Assembly (NCBI RefSeq): GCF_030151385.1
Contig: NZ_JASLDS010000007.1
Location: 1 to 25,183 of the forward strand
Length of the DNA: 25,183 nt
Direction: 5' to 3'
DNA from: Soonwooa sp.
GTDB taxonomy: Bacteria; Bacteroidota; Bacteroidia; Flavobacteriales; Weeksellaceae
The notes below the pieces were generated by a model. The model ran no database searches, was not told the DNA's origin, and saw only the letters and a program-made list of their open reading frames with translations. How positions within the stretch are numbered: position 1 is the stretch's first letter; every line of letters starts with the position of its first letter. The position numbers were made by a program, and so were the translations under genes. Below are positions 1 to 7,698 of this stretch, piece by piece.

Positions 1-516
1 ATATGCACCTAATAATAACTGTTGACCAGTTTGTCCTTTTGCGTAGAAAGTTCTTTTAACCTGAACCCCACCGAAAGAACGGTTATCTAACTGACCTCCG
101 TAATCACGTCCAAAAGGAACACCTTGTGATACACATTGGTCAATAATATTTCCTGAAACCTCAGCTAAACGATATACGTTTGCCTCTCTTGCACGGTAGT
201 CACCTCCTTTAATAGTATCGTAGAACAATCTATAGATAGAGTCACCGTCACCTTGATAATTTTTAGCAGCGTTAATACCTCCTTGAGCAGCAATAGAGTG
301 CGCTCTTCTTGGAGAATCCTGATAACAAAATGCTTTTACGTTATAACCTTGTTCAGCTAAAGTAGCTGCAGCAGAACCACCTGCCAATCCTGTTCCAACA
401 ACAATAATATCAATTTTATCACGGTTGTTAGGCGCAACAAGGTTCATATGGTCTTTATGATTACTCCATTTGTCCTTAAGTGGACCTGCTGGAATTTTAG
501 AATCTAAATTACTCAT
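1..516 (-). CDS. sdhA: Succinate dehydrogenase/fumarate reductase flavoprotein subunit, N-terminal part
   Basis: Catalytic flavoprotein of respiratory complex II, which oxidises succinate to fumarate at the inner face of the cytoplasmic membrane. Only the first 172 codons lie in the window; the frame is open to base 1, so the gene is cut by the window edge and not broken. The ATG at 516 gives MSNLDSKIPAGPLKDKW. An FAD-binding dinucleotide motif VVGTGLAGGSAAATLAELGY sits near residues 39-58, followed by the flavin-attachment region HSIAAQGGINAAKN, which is characteristic of the family. It follows sdhC by 13 nt in the same direction, the usual Bacteroidota order sdhC-sdhA-sdhB, so sdhB is expected just outside the window. 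Family assignment is very secure; the sdhA rather than frdA name follows from the sdhC neighbour. Confidence 0.96.
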   Translation of the reverse strand, partial: MSNLDSKIPAGPLKDKWSNHKDHMNLVAPNNRDKIDIIVVGTGLAGGSAAATLAEQGYNVKAFCYQDSPRRAHSIAAQGGINAAKNYQGDGDSIYRLFYDTIKGGDYRAREANVYRLAEVSGNIIDQCVSQGVPFGRDYGGQLDNRSFGGVQVKRTFYAKGQTGQQLLLGAY

Positions 517-529
517 TCTCTTTATGAAA

Positions 530-1195
530 TTATTGAGTTATAAAATGAAAAATAGCAATAACAATGAATCCTGCTGGAATCAAAATAGCATACCAAGTTC
601 CGAATGCCTTAATGAATGGTGTGTACTTTGGATGTCTTGCACCAACTGATTGGAACGCCGATTGGAATCCGTGAGCTAAGTGTAAACCTAACAATACAAA
701 AGCAATTACATAAATTGCAACTCTCCAAACATCAGCAAACTTCGCATGAAGTTCATCCCAAAATCTTGTCATATCCATTGGGTCGCCGTGTCCAGGGACA
801 TATTTGTACGTCATTTCGTGTAACCAAAAATCGTACATGTGAAGCCCTAAGAAAGCTAAAATAACCAATCCAGAAATAATCATATTTCTAGACATCCAAG
901 AAGAATTAGCCGCAGCACCGTTAACATCGTACTTTACAGGTCTCGCCTTGTTGTTTTTTGCTTCTAAAATGAATCCCATAATAAAATGGAAAAACACTGC
1001 AAAAATCAAAATAGGCTGCATCAAATATTGAATTAGGGGATTATATCCCATAAAATAAGATGCCTGATTAAAACCATTAACACTGAATACAGATAGCATA
1101 TTCGTGAAAAGGTGCATCACCAAGAAAACCAGCAAAAACATCGCCGATAGTGCCATTGCATATTTTCTTCCTATTGAAGATGAAAATCCTGCCAT
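530..1195 (-). CDS. sdhC: Succinate dehydrogenase cytochrome b subunit (type B)
   Basis: Membrane anchor and haem subunit of complex II, which passes electrons from the flavoprotein and Fe-S subunits to menaquinone. The 221-residue product has five hydrophobic segments (about residues 14-35, 57-77, 104-122, 157-177 and 199-219), as expected for the single-polypeptide, dihaem type B form. Candidate haem-ligand histidines lie in LVMHLF, FFHFIMG, GLHMYDF and GLHLAHGF, one in each of the first four segments. The ATG at 1195 begins MAGFSSSIGRKYAMALS, a typical Bacteroidota SdhC start. It is the first gene of the operon and has a promoter-like TAACTTTG 28 nt upstream. Classical Shine-Dalgarno sequence is absent, which is normal for the phylum. 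Confidence 0.95.
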   Translation of the reverse strand: MAGFSSSIGRKYAMALSAMFLLVFLVMHLFTNMLSVFSVNGFNQASYFMGYNPLIQYLMQPILIFAVFFHFIMGFILEAKNNKARPVKYDVNGAAANSSWMSRNMIISGLVILAFLGLHMYDFWLHEMTYKYVPGHGDPMDMTRFWDELHAKFADVWRVAIYVIAFVLLGLHLAHGFQSAFQSVGARHPKYTPFIKAFGTWYAILIPAGFIVIAIFHFITQ

Positions 1196-1223
1196 AATCT
1201 AATTTTATTTTTTTGAATACGCA

Positions 1224-1231
1224 CAAAGTTA
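1224..1231 (-). promoter_or_regulatory. Promoter -7 element of the sdhCA operon
   Basis: Read on the minus strand this is TAACTTTG, an exact match to the Bacteroidota -7 consensus TAnnTTTG. It lies 28 nt upstream of the sdhC ATG, giving a short leader of roughly 20 nt. A clear -33 TTG is not seen at the usual distance, so the assignment rests on the -7 box and its position. Confidence 0.55.
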
Positions 1232-1306
1232 AAAAAATGTTAAGAGCGAGCATCGTGAGATATGTCACAATTGAGTAGTTTATAATCTTTCTAAATAAAT
1301 CACAAA

Positions 1307-3091
1307 CTATTTACTCAAATCATAATATTTTCCTCGATAATTAAAACCTGAATATTCCGCAGAAACATTAATAATTTGATAGTTAGAAAGTCTCCGATAA
1401 GCTAAATAAGGACCGATTAAATATTTTTCAGAAAGCTGATTATCAGTATTGTTTTTACTTAAAACATATACATTTGATTTTTCTTTAATAATGATGATTT
1501 TGTTTTTGCGCGAAGCAATTTCTAAAACCTCATCTTTATTAATATGATAAAAGTTAATTCCGAGTCGAATCATAAAAAATACAAGAAGTGAAAAGCCAAT
1601 TTTCACAAAATATTTGAGATTTCGTTTCACCAAAACATAGCGCAACCAATACAAAATAACAAAAGATGCTAAAATTTCGAGTATAGAAAAGCCGATATTT
1701 TTAGTGAATAAAATTTCAAAATCAGCAAACCAATGTATGGCTTTCAACAACCAAAAAACAAAATAATCATAAACAAAGTCTAGCCAGACAAATTCAAGAT
1801 TGCAAGCAAACGAAACGACCATCAACAACGAAAAAATAATGATAATCTCGGAAAAAGGAATAATACAGAGATTCGCCAATATTGACACCAACGAAAATTG
1901 ATGAAAGTAATACAAAACCAGTGGTAAAGTTGCCAATTGTGCAGAAAGCGACAAGCTAAAAATCGCAATTACAAATTTGTAAAACTTGTTGTTTCGTTTT
2001 GGAAAACATTTGATAATTGGTTGATTCAGCCAAAAAATCCCTAAAACAGCAACATAACTTAATTGAAAGCCTACATCAAAAAACTGTTGCGAGTCGCAAA
2101 GTAAAATGACAAAAGCCGACAATGACAAAGATTGCAAAATGCTGGGCGGGCGATTAAGAAGTTTGACAACATAATAAAAACTAATCATCAAGCAGGATCT
2201 AACAACCGAACTTCCATAATCGATGAAAATTGCAAAACACCAAATACCAAGCAGCGCAAAACAAATTGCTACTTTTTTCCACTGGTTTGGAAAGATTTTC
2301 TTTGAAATAAACAAAATCAACCAAAAAATAATTACCATATGTGAGCCCGAAATCGCAAGAAGATGCACCAATCCAGATTTATTAAAATCTAAAACAGTCA
2401 CTTCATCCATTTCGGTTCGGTCGGCTAGAATAATACCCTTTAGAAATTCTCGATTTTTAGCATTAAGTTGGGAATGATTGATTCGTTGCAAAACTTCCAA
2501 ACGTTTTTGCTTGATGTGATCAGCAATGGAAATTCGACTTTTAGAAGCTTCTAGAATTGTTCCATTAGCGAAAGCAAGTCCAGAGACTTTTTGACGTTCG
2601 AGGTATTTGGGATAGTTAAACTGAAACGGATATTCTGGAGATTTTAAATCAGAAAAATAAACATTTGATTTGTAAACATGTTTAAAATCTAATTCAGGTG
2701 CAGTTTTCGGAACTTGTATAACAATTGAAAAATCTTTCGGCTCATTGTCCAATTGTGAAATCTTAGCCTGATACTTTCTATAATTTTCGTTGGAATTTAG
2801 TTTTTTATCGATTTCGAAAACAACATTGTGCTTTCCTTTTAAATTTAATTCTTGATAATCAGAAACATTAAACCAATGCACGAAAGCACCAAATCCAAAG
2901 AAGCTTAAAACTAAAAACAGGCTTCGGAATTTAACCAGAAACGGGATTTTAAAAATGAAAGAAAAAAGACTTACAAAAGTAAAAACAATAAAAATTAAAA
3001 GTCCAAACCAAATCTCAAAACCAAATCTATCTTGAAGTAAAATCCCAAGACAGAATGCCAACAGCGTTACGAAAAGTGGCTGGCGAGACAT
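1307..3091 (-). CDS. comEC: ComEC/Rec2 family DNA-uptake channel protein
   Basis: Inner-membrane channel thought to pass single-stranded DNA into the cytoplasm during natural transformation. The 594-residue protein opens with two or three hydrophobic segments (about 5-75), then a soluble region of about 80-190 matching the DUF4131/OB-like domain, then a polytopic Competence domain. The signature HLLAISGSHM is at residues 243-252, preceded by LKGIILADRTEMD, both typical of the family. The C-terminal metallo-beta-lactamase domain found in Bacillus ComEC is absent; after the last membrane helix only about 85 residues remain. That short form is, as far as I know, usual for Bacteroidota. It is the last gene of a leftward operon, 15 nt after the GH99-like gene. 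Other competence genes are not in the window, so function as a DNA channel is inferred from family. Confidence 0.9.
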   Translation of the reverse strand: MSRQPLFVTLLAFCLGILLQDRFGFEIWFGLLIFIVFTFVSLFSFIFKIPFLVKFRSLFLVLSFFGFGAFVHWFNVSDYQELNLKGKHNVVFEIDKKLNSNENYRKYQAKISQLDNEPKDFSIVIQVPKTAPELDFKHVYKSNVYFSDLKSPEYPFQFNYPKYLERQKVSGLAFANGTILEASKSRISIADHIKQKRLEVLQRINHSQLNAKNREFLKGIILADRTEMDEVTVLDFNKSGLVHLLAISGSHMVIIFWLILFISKKIFPNQWKKVAICFALLGIWCFAIFIDYGSSVVRSCLMISFYYVVKLLNRPPSILQSLSLSAFVILLCDSQQFFDVGFQLSYVAVLGIFWLNQPIIKCFPKRNNKFYKFVIAIFSLSLSAQLATLPLVLYYFHQFSLVSILANLCIIPFSEIIIIFSLLMVVSFACNLEFVWLDFVYDYFVFWLLKAIHWFADFEILFTKNIGFSILEILASFVILYWLRYVLVKRNLKYFVKIGFSLLVFFMIRLGINFYHINKDEVLEIASRKNKIIIIKEKSNVYVLSKNNTDNQLSEKYLIGPYLAYRRLSNYQIINVSAEYSGFNYRGKYYDLSK

Positions 3092-3106
3092 GACGCATAC
3101 TTTTAA

Positions 3107-4201
3107 TTATTTTTTGTTCAAAAACTCATCGCTAAGACGTTTCGTTTCTTTAATGTACATCCACTGATCTTTTCCGTAATCTTCATATTTGAAATTTCCT
3201 GACTTTTTCGGAATCGCAGGCTCTATTTGTGTTCCTTCGTGCCATTCGTTGAAAGAGGTAATACCAATATAGTCAGGATTAACACGTTCTGCTGCACGAA
3301 ACATCTTTTCGTAGTACTTTCCTTTTTCTCTACTTTTAAAATTCGCGGCGTTCCAAGGTCTAATTCTCGTATCCGAATAACCAGGACCAACACAAGGAAT
3401 AAAAATAAGATTGTTCTGTTTCGCAAATTGGCTCATATAATCCCAATTGGCAATCGTGCTTCCAAAAACAAAAGCTTCACTTGCAAAATAGGTATAAAAC
3501 CCATCAAACCCAGAAACTTCAAAAAATTCAGCATCATCTTTTTCAACCCAAAGTCCTATGTAAAGAGCATCCAAATCTGTATTTCGAATTGTGTCGTCAC
3601 CATTCTTCGAAAGCAGTTTTGACCATTCCGAAGCTGGGATTTTGTAACTGTCATACACGTAATACAAAGCTTTTCCATCTTTCTTATAAAAAGCATGATG
3701 CTGAGAATATGCTTGATTTAGATAAGCAATTTGTTCTTTAAATTCAGTTACATTTTTATAAAAAGGTTCAATATGAAAAGCAATTTTAAGATTGAATTCA
3801 TCAGCAATATCCAAATACTTCGAAATGCTGTTATCAACCGAAGAGCCTTTTCCTAGCCAACTCAGGACAACCACGCCAACACCAGAATCCTTCATCATCT
3901 TCATGTGTTTTTTGATAATTTCGGGATCGTTGGAACTGTAGTTTCCTAAAGCAGGATAGAAGTTGGCACCAATATCATCTCCACCTTTATGATTTCCTAA
4001 ATTATTCCATTTCGGATTGCTCCAATGTGGTAAAATATCGTGATTCCAATGTTCATATTTTCCATCGTATTCTGGATTCTCATACCAGCCATAATAAAAA
4101 ATCTGAATCTTTTCTCGAGTTTTAGTTTCTTGAGAAAAAATTGTTTTTGGAAAGCAAATTATAAGAATAAATATAAGTAGACTTTTGATGCCTTTGGTCA
4201 T
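3107..4201 (-). CDS. Secreted glycoside hydrolase family 99-like protein (endo-alpha-mannosidase type)
   Basis: Likely cleaves an internal alpha-mannosidic bond in mannose-containing glycans. The family contains eukaryotic Golgi endo-alpha-1,2-mannosidase and Bacteroides enzymes that act on yeast mannan. The 364-residue product starts with a signal peptide (about 1-24, MTKGIKSLLIFILIICF..FSQ) with no lipobox cysteine, so it is exported. Family signatures seen are FYYGWYENPEYDGKYEHWNH near residues 35-54, HIEPFY at 143-148, and TSFNEWHEGTQIEPAI at 315-330. The two glutamates E319 and E322 in NEWHE have the spacing of the known GH99 catalytic pair. It lies between lpxB (12 nt) and comEC (15 nt) in one operon, an unexpected setting for a glycanase, with no SusC/SusD or other carbohydrate genes beside it. 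Substrate is unproven; the family call is strong. Confidence 0.87.
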   Translation of the reverse strand: MTKGIKSLLIFILIICFPKTIFSQETKTREKIQIFYYGWYENPEYDGKYEHWNHDILPHWSNPKWNNLGNHKGGDDIGANFYPALGNYSSNDPEIIKKHMKMMKDSGVGVVVLSWLGKGSSVDNSISKYLDIADEFNLKIAFHIEPFYKNVTEFKEQIAYLNQAYSQHHAFYKKDGKALYYVYDSYKIPASEWSKLLSKNGDDTIRNTDLDALYIGLWVEKDDAEFFEVSGFDGFYTYFASEAFVFGSTIANWDYMSQFAKQNNLIFIPCVGPGYSDTRIRPWNAANFKSREKGKYYEKMFRAAERVNPDYIGITSFNEWHEGTQIEPAIPKKSGNFKYEDYGKDQWMYIKETKRLSDEFLNKK

Positions 4202-4213
4202 TTTTATCAGAAA

Positions 4214-5320
4214 TTATTTTATGTTAAATATCAAACCAGCAGCAACTTCGCTAGCACCTTTTCCACCAAGCTTTTCACGAAGTTGAGCAAAATCCGAAAG
4301 CATTTGTCCGCGTTTAGAACCTGTTAAAATATCTTGCAATTCTTTCACAAGATTTTTAGTATTAAGATCATCTTGGATCAATTCGGTGACAACTTCTCGA
4401 TCCATTATCAGATTGACTAACGAAATGTATTTGATATGTTTTACCAAACGTTTTGCAATTTCATAGGAAATTTTACTTCCTCGATAACACACAACTTCTG
4501 GCGTGTTGAGAAGTGCAGTTTCCAAAGTTGCAGTCCCCGAAGTTACCAAAGCAGCTTCTGAACAACGAAGCAAATCGTAAGTTTTGTTGGAAACAAAATG
4601 AACGTCAGCATCTACAAACTGTTCATAAAAAGACTTTGGCAAGCTTGGCGCACCAGCAATAACAAACTGATAATCTTTAAAATTCGAACGAACAGACAAC
4701 ATCAACTCCAACATTTTTTTAACTTCTTGCTCGCGACTTCCGGGAAGTAAGGCAATAATTGGTTGCTGGTTGAGTCCATTTTCTTTTTTGAATGTTTCAA
4801 CATCCACTGGAGGCAAATCCGAAATAGCATCTAATAAAGGATGTCCAACAAAATGAGCGTCAACCTTATGTTTTTTGTAAAAATCTTTTTCGAAAGGAAG
4901 AATGACCAACATGTCATCAACGTACTTTTTGATGGTTTCTACACGACCTTCTTTCCAAGCCCACAGCTGCGGCGAAATATAATAAACAACGCGAATTCCC
5001 AAAGATTTTGCAAATTTTGCAATGCGGAGATTAAAACCTGGATAATCTACAAGAATCAAAACATCAGGTTTGTAATTGGCAATATCTTTTTTGCAAAGTT
5101 TGATGTTTTTGAGGATGGTGCTAAGGTTTTGTACAACTTCCACAAATCCCATAAAAGCCAAATCACGATAGTGCTTCACAAGATGTCCACCTTCCGCAGC
5201 CATCAAGTCGCCTCCCCAAAATCTAAAATCAGCATTGGGGTCTTTCTCTTTCAAGGCTTTCATCAAATTACTTCCGTGCAAATCACCTGAAGCTTCACCT
5301 GCTATAATGTAATATTTCAA
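4214..5320 (-). CDS. lpxB: Lipid-A-disaccharide synthase (TTG start)
   Basis: Glycosyltransferase family 19 enzyme that joins UDP-2,3-diacylglucosamine and lipid X to form the lipid A disaccharide, at the inner face of the inner membrane. The 368-residue length is normal for the family. Motifs are the N-terminal IIAGEASGDLHGSNLM, FWGGDLMAAEGG, VGHPLLDAI, LLPGSREQEVKKML and TSGTATLETALL, the last two in the nucleotide-sugar binding half. The start codon is TTG (minus strand of 5318-5320). No ATG lies between it and an upstream in-frame stop about 24 nt away, and the protein begins exactly where LpxB proteins begin, so TTG appears genuine. It is first in the operon lpxB-GH99-comEC and diverges from the DUF2480 gene. 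A rare start codon may reduce translation of the lipid A step. Confidence 0.95.
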   Translation of the reverse strand: MKYYIIAGEASGDLHGSNLMKALKEKDPNADFRFWGGDLMAAEGGHLVKHYRDLAFMGFVEVVQNLSTILKNIKLCKKDIANYKPDVLILVDYPGFNLRIAKFAKSLGIRVVYYISPQLWAWKEGRVETIKKYVDDMLVILPFEKDFYKKHKVDAHFVGHPLLDAISDLPPVDVETFKKENGLNQQPIIALLPGSREQEVKKMLELMLSVRSNFKDYQFVIAGAPSLPKSFYEQFVDADVHFVSNKTYDLLRCSEAALVTSGTATLETALLNTPEVVCYRGSKISYEIAKRLVKHIKYISLVNLIMDREVVTELIQDDLNTKNLVKELQDILTGSKRGQMLSDFAQLREKLGGKGASEVAAGLIFNIK

Positions 5321-5391
5321 TGTAGAATTTGTATTTTAAAATTTTGATTTCAGATTATTTTTAACATGAATCAAAACTCAATTATTTGAAC

Positions 5392-5399
5392 TAAATTTG
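5392..5399 (+). promoter_or_regulatory. Promoter -7 element for DUF2480-guaD
   Basis: TAAATTTG matches the Bacteroidota -7 consensus exactly and lies 22 nt before the DUF2480 ATG. No convincing -33 TTG is seen at 18-21 nt upstream. Confidence 0.5.
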
Positions 5400-5421
5400 T
5401 TGTAAAGATAAAAATAATATC

Positions 5422-5934
5422 ATGTCTGAAGAATTCGAAATCCGTAATAAAGTTGCAGAAAATACAAGTTTGGTAAATTTTGATTTATCGTCCTTAATGC
5501 CGAAAGGAAAGAAAGTCGGAATCGACCTAAAAGATTTTTTATACGAGGGACTTATCCTTCGAGAAAAAGAATACCGCGAGAAAATCGCGAACATCAATCC
5601 AGAAGAATACCGCGATGCTTATGTCTATATCTATTGTTCTGAAGACAGCATTATTCCGCTGTGGGCATATTTTTTAATTGCAGCCAAATTAACAGAGGTT
5701 ACCAAAAAAATTGTTTTTGGAAACCTAGAAGATCTTAATGTTTTGTTGATGCATAACGCTATTAAAACTTATGACTATTCTGACTTAAAAGACAAACGCG
5801 TTCTCGTAAAAGGTTGCTCTGACGTTGATATGCCAAATAACGCTTACATCGAATTGGTAGAACAGCTAAAACCGATGGTGAAATCTTTGATGTTTGGTGA
5901 AGCTTGCAGCAACGTTCCTATTTTTAAAAACTAA
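5422..5934 (+). CDS. DUF2480 family protein
   Basis: A 170-residue soluble protein matching the uncharacterised DUF2480 family, which I know mainly from Bacteroidota. Seen features are the N-terminal EFEIRNKVAENTSLVNFDL, the basic-acidic segment VGIDLKDFLYEGLILREKEY, the aromatic core DAYVYIYCSEDSIIPLWAY and the C-terminal KPMVKSLMFGEACSNVPIFK. There is no signal peptide or membrane segment, so it is cytoplasmic. Conserved cysteines C62-like (YCSED), C132-like (KGCSD) and C162-like (EACSN) could bind a metal or cluster, but that is speculation. It is followed 13 nt later by guanine deaminase in the same direction, suggesting co-transcription. Function is unknown. Confidence 0.85.
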   Translation: MSEEFEIRNKVAENTSLVNFDLSSLMPKGKKVGIDLKDFLYEGLILREKEYREKIANINPEEYRDAYVYIYCSEDSIIPLWAYFLIAAKLTEVTKKIVFGNLEDLNVLLMHNAIKTYDYSDLKDKRVLVKGCSDVDMPNNAYIELVEQLKPMVKSLMFGEACSNVPIFKN

Positions 5935-5947
5935 AAACCAATATTTT

Positions 5948-6412
5948 ATGAATCCAGAATTTATGCGCAGAGCGATTGCTTGTTCTTGCGAAAACGTCGA
6001 CCACGGCGGCGGTCCTTTTGGCGCTGTCATTGTTAAAGATGGTAAAATTATCGCTGAGGGAAGCAACAAAGTCACCGTTGATAAAGACCCAACAGCACAT
6101 GCCGAAGTTGTTGCCATTCGAAATGCGGCCAAGCAACTTGATGATTTTAATCTTTCGGGCTGCGAAATCTACACCTCATGCGAACCTTGTCCAATGTGCC
6201 TTAGTGCCATCTATTGGGCAAGAATTGACAAAATTTATTATGCCAACACGAGAGAAGACGCCAAGAATATTGGTTTCGACGATTCTTTAATATATGATGA
6301 AATTCCGTTAGCTCTCGAAGATCGAAAAATCCCGATGCACACGATGTTAAGAGACGAAGCTTTGGAAACTTTTACAAAATGGACAGACAAAGTTGACAAA
6401 ACGGAATATTAA
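5948..6412 (+). CDS. guaD: Guanine deaminase (nucleoside deaminase family)
   Basis: Zinc enzyme of the cytidine-deaminase fold that converts guanine to xanthine in purine salvage. With the ATG at 5948 the protein is 154 residues, close to the 156 of Bacillus subtilis GuaD; a possible TTG start 54 nt upstream lies inside the preceding gene and adds sequence unlike the family. Zinc ligands are H51 in HAEVVAIRNA with catalytic E53, and C81 and C84 in CEPCPMC. The segment AIYWARIDKIYYANTREDAK and GFDDSLIYDEI follow the guanine deaminase branch more closely than tRNA adenosine deaminase TadA or cytosine deaminase. It probably forms a short operon with the DUF2480 gene. Deaminase family is certain; guanine as substrate is likely. 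Confidence 0.9.
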   Translation: MNPEFMRRAIACSCENVDHGGGPFGAVIVKDGKIIAEGSNKVTVDKDPTAHAEVVAIRNAAKQLDDFNLSGCEIYTSCEPCPMCLSAIYWARIDKIYYANTREDAKNIGFDDSLIYDEIPLALEDRKIPMHTMLRDEALETFTKWTDKVDKTEY

Positions 6413-6465
6413 TTGCTAAGACAAATCGCAGAACACAATAAACAATTTTAAAAACATAAATTACT

Positions 6466-7116
6466 ATGAGTCTATTAGACCTATTAACAGGAAACTCTAG
6501 CAACCAAGTTGCAGAACAAGCTGAAAACAAATTCGGGATCAGCAAAAATCAAATCATTGCATTATTAGCAGTTTCTGCGCCTTTGGTAATTTCTTATCTA
6601 AGAAACAAAACATCTAACAATGCTAACGAAGCAGAAGCACTTAACAACGCTCTAGACAAAGACCACGATGGAAGTATTCTTAACGATCCATCGCAGGCGC
6701 TTAACAGACAAGACGAGGGTAACTCTATTTTGGACCATGTTTTTGGAGATAACAAAGCTGCTGTAGAAAATCAACTTTCTGCTAACACAGGTATATCAAT
6801 GGACAAAATTGGACCAGCTCTAGCGATGTTAGCACCAGTAATTATGGGATATATTGGTCAACAGAAGCAACAAAACAATGTTGGTGCGGGAGGTCTTGGC
6901 GATTTGCTAGGAGGTATTCTTGGTGGCGCACAAAATCAAGCGCAAGATCAATCATCTAGCCCTCTTAACAGTATTTTAGGAAGTGTTCTTGGTGGCGGTT
7001 CAGGTTCTGGCAACCCACTTAGCGATATCTTAGGAAGCGTACTTGGTGGTGGCAACCAACAACAATCTCAACAAGGTGGACTTGGCGGATTGCTTGGAAG
7101 CTTGTTTGGAAAATAA
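6466..7116 (+). CDS. DUF937 domain protein with glycine-rich tail
   Basis: A 216-residue protein of the DUF937 (YidB-like) family, function unknown. The N-terminal half shows the family helices (residues about 1-50, KNQIIALLAVSAPLVISYLR) and a second repeat-like segment LDHVFGDNKAAVENQLSANT followed by MDKIGPALAMLAPVIMGYIG near 105-130. From about residue 135 the chain is Gly/Gln/Ser/Asn-rich with recurring LGSVLGGG and GGLGGLLG units, probably disordered or packed as short amphipathic repeats. No signal peptide is visible. It starts 53 nt after guaD and ends just before a strong hairpin terminator, so it may be the last gene of that transcript. Confidence 0.85.
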   Translation: MSLLDLLTGNSSNQVAEQAENKFGISKNQIIALLAVSAPLVISYLRNKTSNNANEAEALNNALDKDHDGSILNDPSQALNRQDEGNSILDHVFGDNKAAVENQLSANTGISMDKIGPALAMLAPVIMGYIGQQKQQNNVGAGGLGDLLGGILGGAQNQAQDQSSSPLNSILGSVLGGGSGSGNPLSDILGSVLGGGNQQQSQQGGLGGLLGSLFGK

Positions 7117-7138
7117 TTTTCATCAAGCCTAAAAATAT

Positions 7139-7169
7139 AAAAGACCGAAATTATTCTTCGGTCTTTTTT
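7139..7169. terminator. Two-way intrinsic terminator between DUF937 and THX genes
   Basis: Perfect 11-nt arms AAAAGACCGAA (7139-7149) and TTCGGTCTTTT (7157-7167) with a 7-nt loop and T tracts on both strands. The right arm overlaps the last codons and stop of the THX gene, so it serves both convergent genes. Confidence 0.88.
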
Positions 7170-7378
7170 GTTGTCTTCTTAGCTTTTGGTTTTTCTTCAA
7201 CCTCGGCTTCCACTTTTTTCTCGGCTTTCGGCTTTGCTACTTTTGCTTTTGGCTCCGCTTTCGCTTTCACTGGTTTTTCAGCAACAGCCACTGAATGTGA
7301 TGATTTGCGAGGTCTTCTTTTCCCATAACTTCCTGCAGTTATCTTACCTCTTCTGGATTTTTGATCTCCTTTTCCCAT
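7151..7378 (-). CDS. 30S ribosomal protein THX family with long charged tail
   Basis: A 75-residue basic protein. The first about 27 residues, MGKGDQKSRRGKITAGSYGK followed by RRPRKSS, match the short Thermus 30S protein Thx, which sits in a cavity at the top of the 30S head. The remainder (about 30-75) is a low-complexity Lys/Ala/Pro/Glu tail with KAEPKAKVAKPKAEKK and ends in acidic and lysine runs; such tails occur in Bacteroidota members and are probably disordered. Thus it is a ribosome-associated protein with an extra tail, role of the tail unknown. It is monocistronic, with its own promoter at 7409-7438 and a terminator overlapping its 3' end. Homology rests on a short region, but the match is distinctive. 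Confidence 0.85.
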   Translation of the reverse strand: MGKGDQKSRRGKITAGSYGKRRPRKSSHSVAVAEKPVKAKAEPKAKVAKPKAEKKVEAEVEEKPKAKKTTKKTEE

Positions 7379-7408
7379 AATTAAAAAAGATTAAGTGTTT
7401 GGTTATTA

Positions 7409-7438
7409 CGAATTTAGGAAATAAAATTCAAATAACAA
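7409..7438 (-). promoter_or_regulatory. Promoter of the THX gene
   Basis: On the minus strand TTG (7438-7436), a 19-nt spacer, then TAAATTCG (7416-7409), close to the Bacteroidota pattern TTG-N19-TAnnTTTG. It ends 31 nt before the ATG. Confidence 0.55.
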
Positions 7439-7453
7439 AAAGTTCGTTGACTA

Positions 7454-7635
7454 GGGCGTGTCCCGCGGATTTCCCAACCCAAACCTCATAGGTTTGCGAA
7501 AACCTATGAGGTTTCCATCGCCAAAACCCGCGGGTCGCTACGTCCGCTTCTATCTTTAGTGTGGCGCTCGGACGGCTCCGCTACGCTCCGCCGCCTCACG
7601 CCACCCCAAAGGATATCCGCTACCATCGCTCACGC
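7454..7635 (+). repeat. Structured intergenic repeat, copy 1 (182 nt)
   Basis: Bounded by GGGCGTGTCCC on the left and CGCTCACGC on the right. Stem A pairs CCCGCGG (7462-7468) with CCGCGGG (7528-7534) and encloses a perfect 15-bp hairpin, AAACCTCATAGGTTT (7481-7495) with its complement at 7500-7514 and loop GCGA. A second stem is formed by ATCTTT..GTGGCG (from about 7551) with CGCCAC..AAAGGAT (to about 7614). GC content is far above the surrounding genes. A second copy, inverted and exactly the same length, is at 17345-17526. The layout resembles intergenic repeats I recall from other Flavobacteriia genomes, but I cannot verify that here. No coding potential. Confidence 0.82.
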
Positions 7636-7698
7636 GACTACTAACTGCCAAAAAATTCTCTCATAAAAACCTAAATTTACTTATCCAAAAAGCAAAAC

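Noticed and set aside
3227..3622. Overlapping reading frame of about 130 codons opposite the GH99 gene
   Set aside because: It lies wholly inside a clear gene on the other strand, has no recognisable motif and no promoter.
5894..5947. Longer guanine deaminase starting at a TTG
   Set aside because: The added residues lie within the DUF2480 gene and do not match the family; the ATG at 5948 gives the normal length.
7454..7635. Insertion sequence remnant
   Set aside because: No transposase coding trace, no flanking direct repeat that I can see; a structured repeat fits better.
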